Positions 12,223-21,728 of a stretch of DNA of 64,000 nucleotides are shown piece after piece. The translations under genes and the position numbers were made by a program. The stretch is from JADJPG01 sp964491875 (GTDB taxonomy: Bacteria; Verrucomicrobiota; Verrucomicrobiia; Limisphaerales; JADJPG01). The stretch is taken from contig CAZBIC010000024.1 in assembly GCA_964491875.1 (NCBI GenBank), forward strand, positions 1-64,000, in the 5' to 3' direction. The notes below the pieces were generated by a model, which saw nothing but the letters and a program-made list of their open reading frames with translations, had not been told where the DNA came from and made no database searches. How positions within the stretch are numbered: position 1 is the first letter of the stretch; each line of letters opens with the position of its first letter.

Positions 12223-15200
12223 ATGAGCCAGCGATTTCTCTTCCTCTCGATTCTCTTCTCGTTGTTGAACGCCGGCCTCGCGCTCCAGACCCGCGCGGAT
12301 GTGCTGAGCCTGGATGGCGTGGGCGATTACGTGACGTTTCCGGCGACGGGCATTCCCAGCGGCAACGGCAGCTTCACCATCGAGGCGTGGATCAATCCGA
12401 TCACCATTCCCGCGGGCGGCGATAACGGCGGACAAATGACCTTCTGGGGAAATCAGGCGGCCAATCAGGCGAATGGTTTTCGCCTGCGCGGACCGAACGG
12501 TTTGCGGCACTTCTTCTGGGGCAATGACCATGATGAGAATCTGCCCACCAACATCCTGCTCGACACCACCGGTCCCAGCTCGAACGGCTGGCATCATTTC
12601 GCGCTCACCTTCAATGGATCGCAGACGCGCTGGTATTGGAACGGCGTGCCGATTGGCAATCCACGCACGGCCGCCGGAATTAATGTCGTCGCGGCGAACC
12701 ACCGCATCGGCGCGCGACTTGATGCCGAATACTTCCACGGTTACATGGACGAAATCCGCATCTGGAATGTCGCCCGCAGCGCCGCGGACATCGCCGACAC
12801 GTTCCAACGCGAGCTGAACGGCGACGAGGCTGGCTTGGTCGCCTACTGGAACTTCGAGGGCAACCTTGTCGATCGCGCCGGCGGTAACAACAACGGCACG
12901 CCCATTGGCAACGCCACCACCGCCGAAGGTCTCAACGCGCCAGTTCAACCGCGCGGGCCGCGCATCTTCTCATTCACCGCGAACCCTTCCACGATCTACG
13001 TCGGTCAATCCGCCACGCTCTCGTGGGCGGTTTCCAACGCCACGACCGTTGCGATCGACAACGGGATTGGTTCGGTGACGGCGACAAACAGCCTCTCAGT
13101 CAGTCCGATCACCACCACGACGTATTCGCTCGCCGCTTCCAACGCTCTCGGCGGCAGCGTCGCGACGGTGACCATCCAGGTCGACCCCGGTGTCCCGACC
13201 GCAAACAGCCAGTCCGTCACCACGCTGGTGAACACCGCGCGCGGCGTTGTGCTTGCCGGTTCTGATCCGAATGGCGGCACGCTCAGCTACGCGATCGTCA
13301 CGCCGCCGCAACACGGTGCGCTCAGCGGCGCCGCTCCGAATTTGACTTACACCCCGATGACCGGCTTCTTCGGCAACGATTCGTTCACGTTCAAAGTGAA
13401 CGACGGCGTCAATGATTCGCCCGCAGCCACGGTCTTTGTGCGCGTGAATCCGCTGCCGACTGCGCCGACAGCAATTGTGCTGAGCACGACGAACATCAGC
13501 GAAAACACCGGGCCGAATGGCTTCGTCGCGGGCTTGTCCTCCGTGGACGTGAATCTCGAAGACACCCACACCTTCACGCTCGTGCCGGGCTTCGGGAACA
13601 ACGCGCAATTCTCCATTAGCGGAAATCAACTCCGCACTTCGCCGTCGTATCTCGGCGGCCTCGGCTCCACGTTCTCCATTCGCATCAAGGATACCGACAG
13701 CGGCGGCTTTTCCATTGAGCAGACGTTTACGTTGCGCGTCGTCGAGACGTTGCAGGGCGTCGTCATCAACGAGATTCACTACAACGGTTCCTGGAACCCG
13801 ATCCTCGACGAGTTCATCGAGCTCTACAACGCCACCGCTGCAACCGTGGATCTCACCGGCTGGAAGCTCCGTGGCGGTGTGGACTATAACTTCCCGGCGG
13901 GCACTTCAATTCCGGCCGGCGGCTTCCTCGTCATCGCGCAAACGCCCGCGACTATTCTCTCCCGCTACGGCGTCACTGCGCTCGGTCCGTGGGACGGCGC
14001 GCTGAACAGTGACGGCGAACAAATCTCGTTGCGCGATGCGGCGGACGGCGAGGTGGACGAGGTGGATTATCGCTCTGAATTTCCCTGGCCGATCACGCCG
14101 AACGGCGAAGGTCCGTCGATGCAGCTCGTCAATGCGTCGCTCGACAACAACCTCGGCAGCTCGTGGCGTCCGGCATTGCCGACGCCCGGCGCGGTAAACT
14201 CCGTCTTTGCCGCGAACGCCGCGCCGAACATCCGGCAGGTGAATCATTCTCCCAAGACGCCGCGCTCGACCAACAGCGTTGTCATCAGCGCGAAAGTGAC
14301 CGATCCCGAAGGTGTCGCCTCCGTGACGTTGAGCTACCAGCTCGTGGCGCCGGGCAGTTTCATTCCGTCCACGCTGCCGCTCAACCGCACGCAGCTCGAC
14401 AGTCTCACGACCAATCCCGCGCTCACCAACCAGTTCAATCCGGCGTTCGAAGCGGCGACCAACTGGACGACCGCGACCATGACCGACGACGGCCTGGGCG
14501 GTGACGAAGTGGCGGGTGATGGCGTTTACTCCGCCACGCTCCCACCGCAATCCCATCGCATGCTCGTGCGCTATCGCGTCACCGTTGCAGACTCGCTGGG
14601 CGCCTCGCGTCGGGCTCCGTTCGAGGATGATCCGTCGCTGAACTTCGCCTATTTCGTTTACGACGGCGTGCCGGCGTACCAGAACTTCACGGCGGAATCA
14701 CTCACCACGCTGCCGGTATACACGCTCATCACGCGCACGGCGGACATGGATCAATGCGGCGCTTGGTTTAGCGCGATCGATCAACTGCCGCAGGACGTGG
14801 GCGGTCGGCGCAACGAAGGTCGACTGCACTTCAACTGGGAAGCCGCGGTCGTTTACGACGGCGAAGTGTATGACCATGTCACCTATCGCCTGCGCGGCGC
14901 GAATGGCCGTTATCATCCCGGCAAGCGCAGCTTCCGCATCCGTTTCAAGGACGGCCGTCTGCTCGACGCGAAGGATCAGAATGGTAATTCGTTCCCGACC
15001 AAATGGCGCGAGCTGACCACGGGCAAAGGGCAGGGGAACCGCGGTTCTGTGACCTGGGCGCTGAACGAGGTCGTAAATTATTTCCTGTGGAACAAAACCG
15101 GCGTGCCGGCGCCGAAGACGTTGCACTTCCACTTCCGCGTCATTCGCGGCGCGAACGAGAACGGGACGGATCCTTACACGGGCGATTTCTGGGGGCTGAA

Positions 15201-18200
15201 CTGGGCGCAGGAAAAGTACGACGTGAACTTCCTCGACTCCCACGATCTCCCGCGCGGCAACCTCTACAAGCTCGTCGACAACTACGTGCTCGGCGTCGAG
15301 GAACGTCGTTATCAGGCGCCGTTCGGGCCGACGAACGCGCAGGATTTCGTGAACATCGAGAACAATCTGACCGGGTTCCAGACTGCCGACTGGCTCAATG
15401 CGCACGCGAATTACACGAACTGGTATCGTTATTTCACGGTCGCCGAGGCGATTCGGCACTACGATACCTGGCCGAGCGCGAACAAGAATGGCGCGTGGTA
15501 TTTCGAGCCGACTTACTCCGCGGCGAACGGTTTCAACGGCCGCGTCATGCAGCTGCCGTATGACGGCACGGACACCTGGGGCCCGACGTGGAACAACGGC
15601 GAGGACATTCTCTTCAACGGCATCTTTGCTTCGTCGGCCACCGGCGGCGACCAGGGATCAAATTCCGAAATGCAAAAGGAATATCGCAATGTCGTGCGCG
15701 AGCTGCGCGACCTTCTTTTCCAGCCGGACCAAATCATGCCGCTCATCGACGCGTTCGCTGCGCCGATTCGCACGGGGGCGCAGGCGGACTTCGTGCGTTG
15801 GTCGAATGCTCCGGCGCCGGCGAACTATCGTTCCGTCGGCACGGCGGGCGGACAGGCGCCCGGGCCTGGCAACCTCGGTGGCTTCGATGCCTATGTGCGC
15901 GATTTGAAGAACTTCATGTTCGTCGGCGGCAACGGCGCGTGGTGGCTGGACCGCACTTCGATCGGTGCCGGTGGCTGGATCACTCGCCTCGACACCGTCG
16001 CCGCGGACGCTGCGATTCCGGCGCGTCCGACGCTGACTTACGCCGGGCCTCCGGGTTTCCCGGCGGACGGCATTCTCCTTCAATCCTCCGCGTTCTCGGA
16101 TCCGCAAGGCGCGGGCACGTTCGCCTCGATGCAATGGCGTCTGGCGGAGATCACGCCGACAAACATCGCCGTCTCGGGCGCGGAGAAGTTGAAGCTCGAA
16201 TACGACGCGGTGTGGGATTCGGGAGAGCTGACGGCGTTTAACGGCCAGATGCAATTCCCCGCGCAATTCATCGAGCCGGGCAAAACGTATCGCGTGCGCG
16301 TCCGGCACAAGGACGACACGGGCCGCTGGAGCCGTTGGTCGGATTACTTCCAGTTCGTACCGACGCCGCCGGAGACGGTGGTGGAGCTGCGCGGCAATCT
16401 CGTGTTTTCCGAAATCATGTTCAATCCGCCAGCACTCAACGGCCTCGATGGCGATGAGTTTGAATTCGTGGAGCTGAAGAACATCGGGACAAACACGCTC
16501 ACGCTTGGCGGACTGTTCTTCTCCGCGGGCATCGACATCACGTTCCCGAACAACGCGACGTTGGCACCGGGCGCGACGTATTTGCTCGGACGCAATCCGA
16601 CGGCACTGCAGAGCAAGTATCCAGGGCTGATTGTGAACGGCGCGTACTCCGGTCGCCTCAACAACGACGGCGAGACGCTGACCATCCGCCATCCGCAAGG
16701 CTTCGATGTGTTGTCGCTGGCGTATGCGGACGTCGCGCCGTGGCCGCTGACGACCGATGGATTCGGTTTCTCACTCGTGCTGGTGGATCCCGCGACGGAT
16801 CTCTATCGCGCGAGTTCGCAGGCGGGCGGATCGCCAGGCGCGGACGATCCGGCATCCACGATTCCCGCGGTGGTGATCAATGAAGTGCTCACCAGCTCGA
16901 CGCTGCCGGATGTGGACGCGATTGAGCTGCGCAATCTCACGGCGTCGCCTGCCGACATCAGCGGCTGGTATCTCACCGATGACGATACGTTCTCGTGGAA
17001 GTATCGTTTCCCCGCAGGCTCCGTCATTCCAGCAGGCGGTTACCTTGTCGTTGACGAAACGCAGTTCAATCCCACGCCCGGCCTTGGCGCGAGCTTTGCG
17101 CTGAGTTCGCTCGGTGATGACGTGTATCTCTTCTCCGGCAATGCTAACGCGGAGCTGACCGGCTATACGCACGGCTTCCAGTTCGGCGGCGCGCAGACGG
17201 GCGTCTCGTTCGGTCGCTTCGTGAACAGCGCGGGCGACGAACAATTCCCGGCGTTGATCGCGCGATCGTTTGGCGCGCAGAACGGTGCGCCACGGGTCGG
17301 TCCGGTGGTGATCAGCGAAATTCACTACAACCCGCTTCCGGGCGGCGACGAGTTCGTTGAGCTGCAAAACATCAGCGGCAGCACGGTGTCCCTGTTCGAT
17401 CCGGCGTTCCCAACCAATCGTTGGAGCGTGAACGGGCTCGGATTCAGTTTTCCCGCCAGCGCGTTCTTGGCGCCCGGACAGCTTGCGATCGTAACAACGA
17501 TCGACCCGGAAGATTTTCGCTCCAAATACAGTATTCCGGCCTCTGCGTTCATTTTCGGTCCCGCGACAGGTAGCTTGCAGGACAGCGGTGAACGAATCGA
17601 ACTGCTCGCACCCGATGCGCCGACGACGAACGGCACGCCGTTCTATGCGGTGGACACCGTTCGCTACAACGACCGCTTGCCGTGGTCGCCCGCGGCGGAC
17701 GGCGCCGGCGCTTCCGTTCAACGAATCGCGGCCACTGCCTTCGGCAACGAGCCGGCGAACTGGAAGGCGGCAGTGCCATCGCCGGGCGCATTGCTCCCTG
17801 CGGGCGCGGCACCGGTCATTACCAGCCAGCCCGCGAATCGCAGCGCAATAGCTGGTCAGTCGGGAACGTTCTCCGTTACGGCAACGGGCCCGGGGCCGTT
17901 GTTCTATCAATGGCGCTTCGGCAACGATCGCATCGCTAGCGGCACGAACAGCACGCTGGTGTTGCCGGCGGTGACCCTGGCGTCGGCGGGCGCTTACAGC
18001 GTGGACGTGTTCAATGCGTTCGGCTCGGTCTCGAGCGCGAAGGCGACGCTGACGGTTCTCGTCCCGGCGTTGATTTCGCAACAGCCGCAGAGCCTGTCCG
18101 TCCGGCCCGGCACAAACATCGTGTTGTCAGTGGCGGCCTCCAGTCGCACGCCGTTTACCTTCCAATGGCGCTTCAACGGTACGCCTGTTCCTGGAGCGAC

Positions 18201-18975
18201 TGCGGCCGCACTGCCATTGAACAATGTGCAGGTGGAGCAGGACGGCTTCTATGATGTGGTGGTGACGGACGGCGTTGGTTCGGTCGCGAGCCAGCCGGCG
18301 CGTCTCACCGTGCTCGTGAATCCTGTCATCGTGCAGCCGCCGCTCAGCCAGACGGTCGTGCAGGGCGGCGACGTGACGATCAGCGTCGGCATCACTGGAA
18401 ACCCTGCGCCATTCAACTATCAGTGGCGACGCGGTTCCGTCATATTGACCAACGCCACCATCAATGAGCGGGTGGGTATCCTCACGCTTACGAACGTGCA
18501 ACCGAGCCAGGGCGGTCCGGGCGTGACGTATCGTGTGGTCATCACCAACGCGGCGTTCGGCGGAAATTCGGTGAACGCCACTTTCTTGCTCACGGTGCTG
18601 ACGGACACGGACGGCGACGGATTGCCGGACGAATGGGAAGCCGCGAACAGCCTGCAGACGAATGCGCCCGATGCGGGCTTGGATTCGGATCTCGACGGCC
18701 AGAGCAATCGCGCCGAATACGTCGCGGGCACGAATCCGCAGGATCCATCGAGCTACCTGAAGGTGGAACAAATCACCGGCGGTCCGGCGACGCTGCAGTT
18801 CAACGCGGTGTCGAACCGGACATATTCGATCCAGTTCAAGCCGTCGCTCGACGCGGCGAGCTGGCAGAAGCTGACGGACGTGGCCGCACGTTCGACGAAC
18901 CGGCTGGAGACGATCGTCGATCCTCAGGCGACACCGGGACGCTTCTATCGCTTGGCGACGCCGGCGCAGCCGTGA
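12223..18975 (+). CDS. Giant secreted LamG / lamin-tail / CotH / Ig-like protein
   Basis: The protein is 2250 residues if started at the ATG at 12223, which places the signal peptide MSQRFLFLSILFSLLNAG at the terminus; an in-frame ATG at 12157 would add 22 residues. Order of modules: LamG/concanavalin-like lectin domain (about 25-240), Ig-like and cadherin-like repeats (about 245-505), lamin-tail 1 (about 512), and a spore-coat CotH-kinase-like region (about 850-1240). The CotH region has NKNGAWYF near 1087 and LPYDGTDTWG near 1112. Lamin-tail domains 2-4 begin near 1392, 1549 and 1694. Three Ig-like repeats (about 1864-2125), a calcium-binding DTDGDGLPDEWE segment near 2128 and the shared W/FYR module (RFYRLATP) complete it. 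CotH proteins are secreted protein kinases in Bacillus; whether this one is active is unknown. It is likely a surface or adhesion protein. Confidence 0.85.
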   Translation: MSQRFLFLSILFSLLNAGLALQTRADVLSLDGVGDYVTFPATGIPSGNGSFTIEAWINPITIPAGGDNGGQMTFWGNQAANQANGFRLRGPNGLRHFFWGNDHDENLPTNILLDTTGPSSNGWHHFALTFNGSQTRWYWNGVPIGNPRTAAGINVVAANHRIGARLDAEYFHGYMDEIRIWNVARSAADIADTFQRELNGDEAGLVAYWNFEGNLVDRAGGNNNGTPIGNATTAEGLNAPVQPRGPRIFSFTANPSTIYVGQSATLSWAVSNATTVAIDNGIGSVTATNSLSVSPITTTTYSLAASNALGGSVATVTIQVDPGVPTANSQSVTTLVNTARGVVLAGSDPNGGTLSYAIVTPPQHGALSGAAPNLTYTPMTGFFGNDSFTFKVNDGVNDSPAATVFVRVNPLPTAPTAIVLSTTNISENTGPNGFVAGLSSVDVNLEDTHTFTLVPGFGNNAQFSISGNQLRTSPSYLGGLGSTFSIRIKDTDSGGFSIEQTFTLRVVETLQGVVINEIHYNGSWNPILDEFIELYNATAATVDLTGWKLRGGVDYNFPAGTSIPAGGFLVIAQTPATILSRYGVTALGPWDGALNSDGEQISLRDAADGEVDEVDYRSEFPWPITPNGEGPSMQLVNASLDNNLGSSWRPALPTPGAVNSVFAANAAPNIRQVNHSPKTPRSTNSVVISAKVTDPEGVASVTLSYQLVAPGSFIPSTLPLNRTQLDSLTTNPALTNQFNPAFEAATNWTTATMTDDGLGGDEVAGDGVYSATLPPQSHRMLVRYRVTVADSLGASRRAPFEDDPSLNFAYFVYDGVPAYQNFTAESLTTLPVYTLITRTADMDQCGAWFSAIDQLPQDVGGRRNEGRLHFNWEAAVVYDGEVYDHVTYRLRGANGRYHPGKRSFRIRFKDGRLLDAKDQNGNSFPTKWRELTTGKGQGNRGSVTWALNEVVNYFLWNKTGVPAPKTLHFHFRVIRGANENGTDPYTGDFWGLNWAQEKYDVNFLDSHDLPRGNLYKLVDNYVLGVEERRYQAPFGPTNAQDFVNIENNLTGFQTADWLNAHANYTNWYRYFTVAEAIRHYDTWPSANKNGAWYFEPTYSAANGFNGRVMQLPYDGTDTWGPTWNNGEDILFNGIFASSATGGDQGSNSEMQKEYRNVVRELRDLLFQPDQIMPLIDAFAAPIRTGAQADFVRWSNAPAPANYRSVGTAGGQAPGPGNLGGFDAYVRDLKNFMFVGGNGAWWLDRTSIGAGGWITRLDTVAADAAIPARPTLTYAGPPGFPADGILLQSSAFSDPQGAGTFASMQWRLAEITPTNIAVSGAEKLKLEYDAVWDSGELTAFNGQMQFPAQFIEPGKTYRVRVRHKDDTGRWSRWSDYFQFVPTPPETVVELRGNLVFSEIMFNPPALNGLDGDEFEFVELKNIGTNTLTLGGLFFSAGIDITFPNNATLAPGATYLLGRNPTALQSKYPGLIVNGAYSGRLNNDGETLTIRHPQGFDVLSLAYADVAPWPLTTDGFGFSLVLVDPATDLYRASSQAGGSPGADDPASTIPAVVINEVLTSSTLPDVDAIELRNLTASPADISGWYLTDDDTFSWKYRFPAGSVIPAGGYLVVDETQFNPTPGLGASFALSSLGDDVYLFSGNANAELTGYTHGFQFGGAQTGVSFGRFVNSAGDEQFPALIARSFGAQNGAPRVGPVVISEIHYNPLPGGDEFVELQNISGSTVSLFDPAFPTNRWSVNGLGFSFPASAFLAPGQLAIVTTIDPEDFRSKYSIPASAFIFGPATGSLQDSGERIELLAPDAPTTNGTPFYAVDTVRYNDRLPWSPAADGAGASVQRIAATAFGNEPANWKAAVPSPGALLPAGAAPVITSQPANRSAIAGQSGTFSVTATGPGPLFYQWRFGNDRIASGTNSTLVLPAVTLASAGAYSVDVFNAFGSVSSAKATLTVLVPALISQQPQSLSVRPGTNIVLSVAASSRTPFTFQWRFNGTPVPGATAAALPLNNVQVEQDGFYDVVVTDGVGSVASQPARLTVLVNPVIVQPPLSQTVVQGGDVTISVGITGNPAPFNYQWRRGSVILTNATINERVGILTLTNVQPSQGGPGVTYRVVITNAAFGGNSVNATFLLTVLTDTDGDGLPDEWEAANSLQTNAPDAGLDSDLDGQSNRAEYVAGTNPQDPSSYLKVEQITGGPATLQFNAVSNRTYSIQFKPSLDAASWQKLTDVAARSTNRLETIVDPQATPGRFYRLATPAQP

Positions 18976-18984
18976 GGCGTCGGC

Positions 18985-19893
18985 TTACTTCGAGGGATTG
19001 AGGACGAGGTTGGTCCCGGTTTCGGGATCAACCGGGATCATTGGCAGGATGTTCGGGACGAGATCGGATATCTGTCGGGGTGGTGTGCCTTTCTCCAGTT
19101 GGTAAATGTGGGTGGCGAGCCGGATCATGAGTTGCCGACGAAGGCGGGCTGTGCGATGCATGGCGTCCACGAGATCGGATTCGGACGACATAAAGTCGTG
19201 AGATGGAAATAAGGTCCGATTTTTCCACATTTCGGCCACTCGTTCTGTAAACGTCCAAGCATTTTCCAGGAATGCTCGGTTTCTTGTCACTGCCATTTCG
19301 TGGGGTTCTGCGGCCGTTTCCATTTGGATCAAAGTACTGATGAGTTTTTGAATACTTGTCCCACTTGTTGCTGGCTCTAATTCTCCAAAATCAGAAAGGC
19401 ACTGTTCTTCAAGAAGCAGGCTCCAATTCTTGTCGCTCAAAAATCCTCCAATTGGAAACAGGTGGGCGATCCGTAAGAGGTCAGTGGTTATGAGCAATGC
19501 ATGATCTGTTCTGCCTGCCTCAATTGCGAAACGTCGCTCGTCACTGAGCAGTCCGGTCACCTTATTGAAGTATTCCATTCCGAGCAGGGGCCCAGGATGT
19601 GAGGGGTCCTGAATGCTTGGCTGGCGCCATTGGTGAGATAGCGCTTTCCGAATCAGTCGCAGCGGTTCTTGATTCTTCTCCAGATGGGTTCGGAGTTCAT
19701 TCCCTTCTAGGAAATGGCCATTAGCCCAAACTGACAACTGAGCCGCCCGCACAAATTCATCGTACCCGTTCGGCGACGGGAGCGGCTCCAAAACGGGCGT
19801 CGGTGCCGGCCAGAGAATTGCCACGCCAAGGATGGTCGCAAAAATACATGACATCCAGATGACGCGACGTTTTGTGAATAATCCTGCCGGCAT
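18985..19893 (-). CDS. Membrane-anchored orphan protein, AT-richer than its surroundings
   Basis: I do not recognise this 302-residue protein. It begins MPAGLFTKRRVIWM, followed by a hydrophobic segment (about 11-30), consistent with a single N-terminal membrane anchor and an external helical domain. The C-terminus (PPRQISDLVPNILPMIPVDP) resembles the G-x-P-x-x-L-x-x-LVP-x-x-L-x-x-IP-x-DP-x-x-G ending seen in other uncharacterised Planctomycetota/Verrucomicrobiota membrane proteins. Base composition is unlike its neighbours: 19381-19440 holds 26 G+C of 60 bases, whereas 20101-20160 in the next gene holds 43 of 60. It converges on the CotH gene with 9 bases between stops and is divergent from the cytochrome/FGE gene. 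The coding status is well supported; the function is unknown. Confidence 0.7.
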   Translation of the reverse strand: MPAGLFTKRRVIWMSCIFATILGVAILWPAPTPVLEPLPSPNGYDEFVRAAQLSVWANGHFLEGNELRTHLEKNQEPLRLIRKALSHQWRQPSIQDPSHPGPLLGMEYFNKVTGLLSDERRFAIEAGRTDHALLITTDLLRIAHLFPIGGFLSDKNWSLLLEEQCLSDFGELEPATSGTSIQKLISTLIQMETAAEPHEMAVTRNRAFLENAWTFTERVAEMWKNRTLFPSHDFMSSESDLVDAMHRTARLRRQLMIRLATHIYQLEKGTPPRQISDLVPNILPMIPVDPETGTNLVLNPSK

Positions 19894-19905
19894 ACGTCCA
19901 ACAGA

Positions 19906-19934
19906 TTGACAATGATTCGGGCACCGTCAACAGT
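19906..19934 (+). promoter_or_regulatory. Candidate promoter of the cytochrome-FGE gene (TTGACA -35), overlapping an inverted TTGAC
   Basis: A perfect -35 consensus TTGACA (19906-19911) is followed after 17 bases by AACAGT, a poor -10 box. The second half-site GTCAA (19926-19930) means the minus strand also carries a TTGAC, oriented toward the orphan gene. The two divergent promoters may therefore overlap. Confidence 0.35.
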
Positions 19935-19952
19935 GTCGCCCTTGTTTTCTGT

Positions 19953-21677
19953 ATGAGCTTAACTCTGCCTCGTTCCATGTCGGCCGGTCTGCTGTCGATT
20001 TTCGTCGCGCTGCCCGGTGTTGCCGCTGACAAGATTGATTTCGCCCTCGATGTGAAGCCGCTGATCGAAGGCACCTGCCTCAGCTGCCACGGCCCGGAAA
20101 AGCCGAAGGGCGGCCTCCAATTGACGACGCGCGCGCTGGCGCTCAAGGGTGGCGATGGCGGCGCCGGCCTGGTGCCAGGAAAGCCCACGGACAGCCCGAT
20201 TTATTCCACCACGATCCTCCCCGCCGGCCACGACAACATCATGCCGCCCAAGGGCGATCCGCTGAACAAGACGCAGACCGAAGCGTTGCGGAAATGGATC
20301 GAGCAGGGCGCGGAATGGCCGGAGAACATCAAGCTGGAGAAGACGGCGCGCGTGGATTTCGTGAAGGACATCCAGCCGATCTTCGAGCTGAACTGCGTGG
20401 CCTGCCATCGTGACGGGCACGACAAGGGCAATCTCCGGATGGACGAGCGCGAGTTCGCATTCAAGGGTGGCGATGACGGCGCGGGGATTGTTCCGTTCCG
20501 CCCGAAGCTGAGCCCCATCTACACCACCACGGCATTGCCGGCGGATCACGATGACTTGATGCCGCCCGCGAAAAAGGGCGGTCCGATGGCGAAGGAGAAG
20601 ATCGAGTTGATCGCGAAGTGGATCGAGCAGGGCGCCGTGTGGCCGGATGGTGTGAAGCTGACGGCGAAGAAGGCGGACGAAGTCCCGGGCGGCGACGAAC
20701 TCGCGACGGTCACGGGCATTCACAAGAAGATCATGGCGAACCTGAAGGAGAAATCTGCGGGCGACATGAAGGCTTACACCAACAATATTCCCGGCACGAC
20801 GGTGACTTACTCCGCGGTGCCGATTCCCGCGGGAGAATTTTTGATGGGCAGTCCTGCCACGGAGAAAGGTCGCAAGGCCGACGAAGGTCCGCAGCACAAG
20901 GTGAAGATCTCGCCGTTCTGGATGGGTCGCACCGAGGTGACGTGGAACGAATACGAGCTCTTCATGTATCCCGACCAGGAGAAGGCCCTGACGGTCGATA
21001 CCAACAGCCCGTACCTCGACAAGGCGTCTGACGCCGTGAGTCGTCCGACCAAGCCGTATGTGGAAATGAGCTTCGGCATGGGCAAGGGCGAGTATCCGGC
21101 GATCAGCATGACGCAGCACGCGGCGAACAAGTATTGCCAGTGGCTCAGCGCGAAGACGGGGCATTTCTATCGTCTCCCGACGGAAGCGGAATGGGAATAC
21201 GCGGCGCGCGCCGGTTCCACCACGACCTACTTCTTTGGCGAGGACGGTTCGCAGATGAAAAACTACGCGTGGTACGCGGCGAACAGCGATTTCAAGTATC
21301 AGAAGACCGGGCGCAAGAAACCGAATCCGTGGGGTCTCTACGACATCTACGGCAACGTGATGGAATGGTGCCTGGATCAATACGACGCGAACACCTATGC
21401 GAATCCGCCCGGCACCGATTCCTGGGTCAAATCGACCAAACCCTATCCGCACGTCGCCCGCGGCGGCCATTGGGACGATGAGGATTTGAGCATGCTGCGC
21501 AGCGCTTCCCGGCGTTTCTCCGACCGGGCGTGGAAGCAACAGGATCCGCAGTTGCCCAAGAGCATCTGGTATCACACGGACGCTCAGGGCTTGGGCTTCC
21601 GCGTCGTGCGACCGCTGGTCGTTCCGCCGCCGGAAGAACTGCTCAAGATCTGGAACAACGGCGTGGAGAAGGATTGA
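19953..21677 (+). CDS. Double planctomycete-type cytochrome c fused to a formylglycine-generating-enzyme-like domain
   Basis: The 574-residue exported protein has a signal peptide (about 1-25) and two successive PSCyt1-type haem domains. The first has CLSCH (Cys42, Cys45, His46), the second CVACH (Cys148, Cys151, His152). Each is followed by a G(G)LRLD-like strand and a (I/L)MPP motif that may supply the distal Met. From about 285 the protein is an FGE-sulfatase/SUMF1-like domain, with PAGEFLMGS, HKVKISPFWMGRTEVT, RLPTEAEWEYAARAG and GNVMEWCLDQYD. Known FGE enzymes oxidise a sulfatase Cys to formylglycine, but many bacterial members of this fold are not FGEs, and no sulfatase gene is in the window. 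Haem attachment implies action outside the cytoplasm. It is followed after 51 bases by an MFS exporter on the same strand. Confidence 0.88.
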   Translation: MSLTLPRSMSAGLLSIFVALPGVAADKIDFALDVKPLIEGTCLSCHGPEKPKGGLQLTTRALALKGGDGGAGLVPGKPTDSPIYSTTILPAGHDNIMPPKGDPLNKTQTEALRKWIEQGAEWPENIKLEKTARVDFVKDIQPIFELNCVACHRDGHDKGNLRMDEREFAFKGGDDGAGIVPFRPKLSPIYTTTALPADHDDLMPPAKKGGPMAKEKIELIAKWIEQGAVWPDGVKLTAKKADEVPGGDELATVTGIHKKIMANLKEKSAGDMKAYTNNIPGTTVTYSAVPIPAGEFLMGSPATEKGRKADEGPQHKVKISPFWMGRTEVTWNEYELFMYPDQEKALTVDTNSPYLDKASDAVSRPTKPYVEMSFGMGKGEYPAISMTQHAANKYCQWLSAKTGHFYRLPTEAEWEYAARAGSTTTYFFGEDGSQMKNYAWYAANSDFKYQKTGRKKPNPWGLYDIYGNVMEWCLDQYDANTYANPPGTDSWVKSTKPYPHVARGGHWDDEDLSMLRSASRRFSDRAWKQQDPQLPKSIWYHTDAQGLGFRVVRPLVVPPPEELLKIWNNGVEKD

Positions 21678-21728
21678 TCGCGTGATGCTTCACGCGAATC
21701 GTTCGCCCATTTCCTCCAGCGTCGCGCC

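Noticed and set aside
19959..21575. 538-codon minus-strand frame antisense to the cytochrome-FGE gene
   Set aside because: Composition is typical of a codon-complement shadow, with no recognisable domain; the plus-strand protein has complete haem and FGE motifs.
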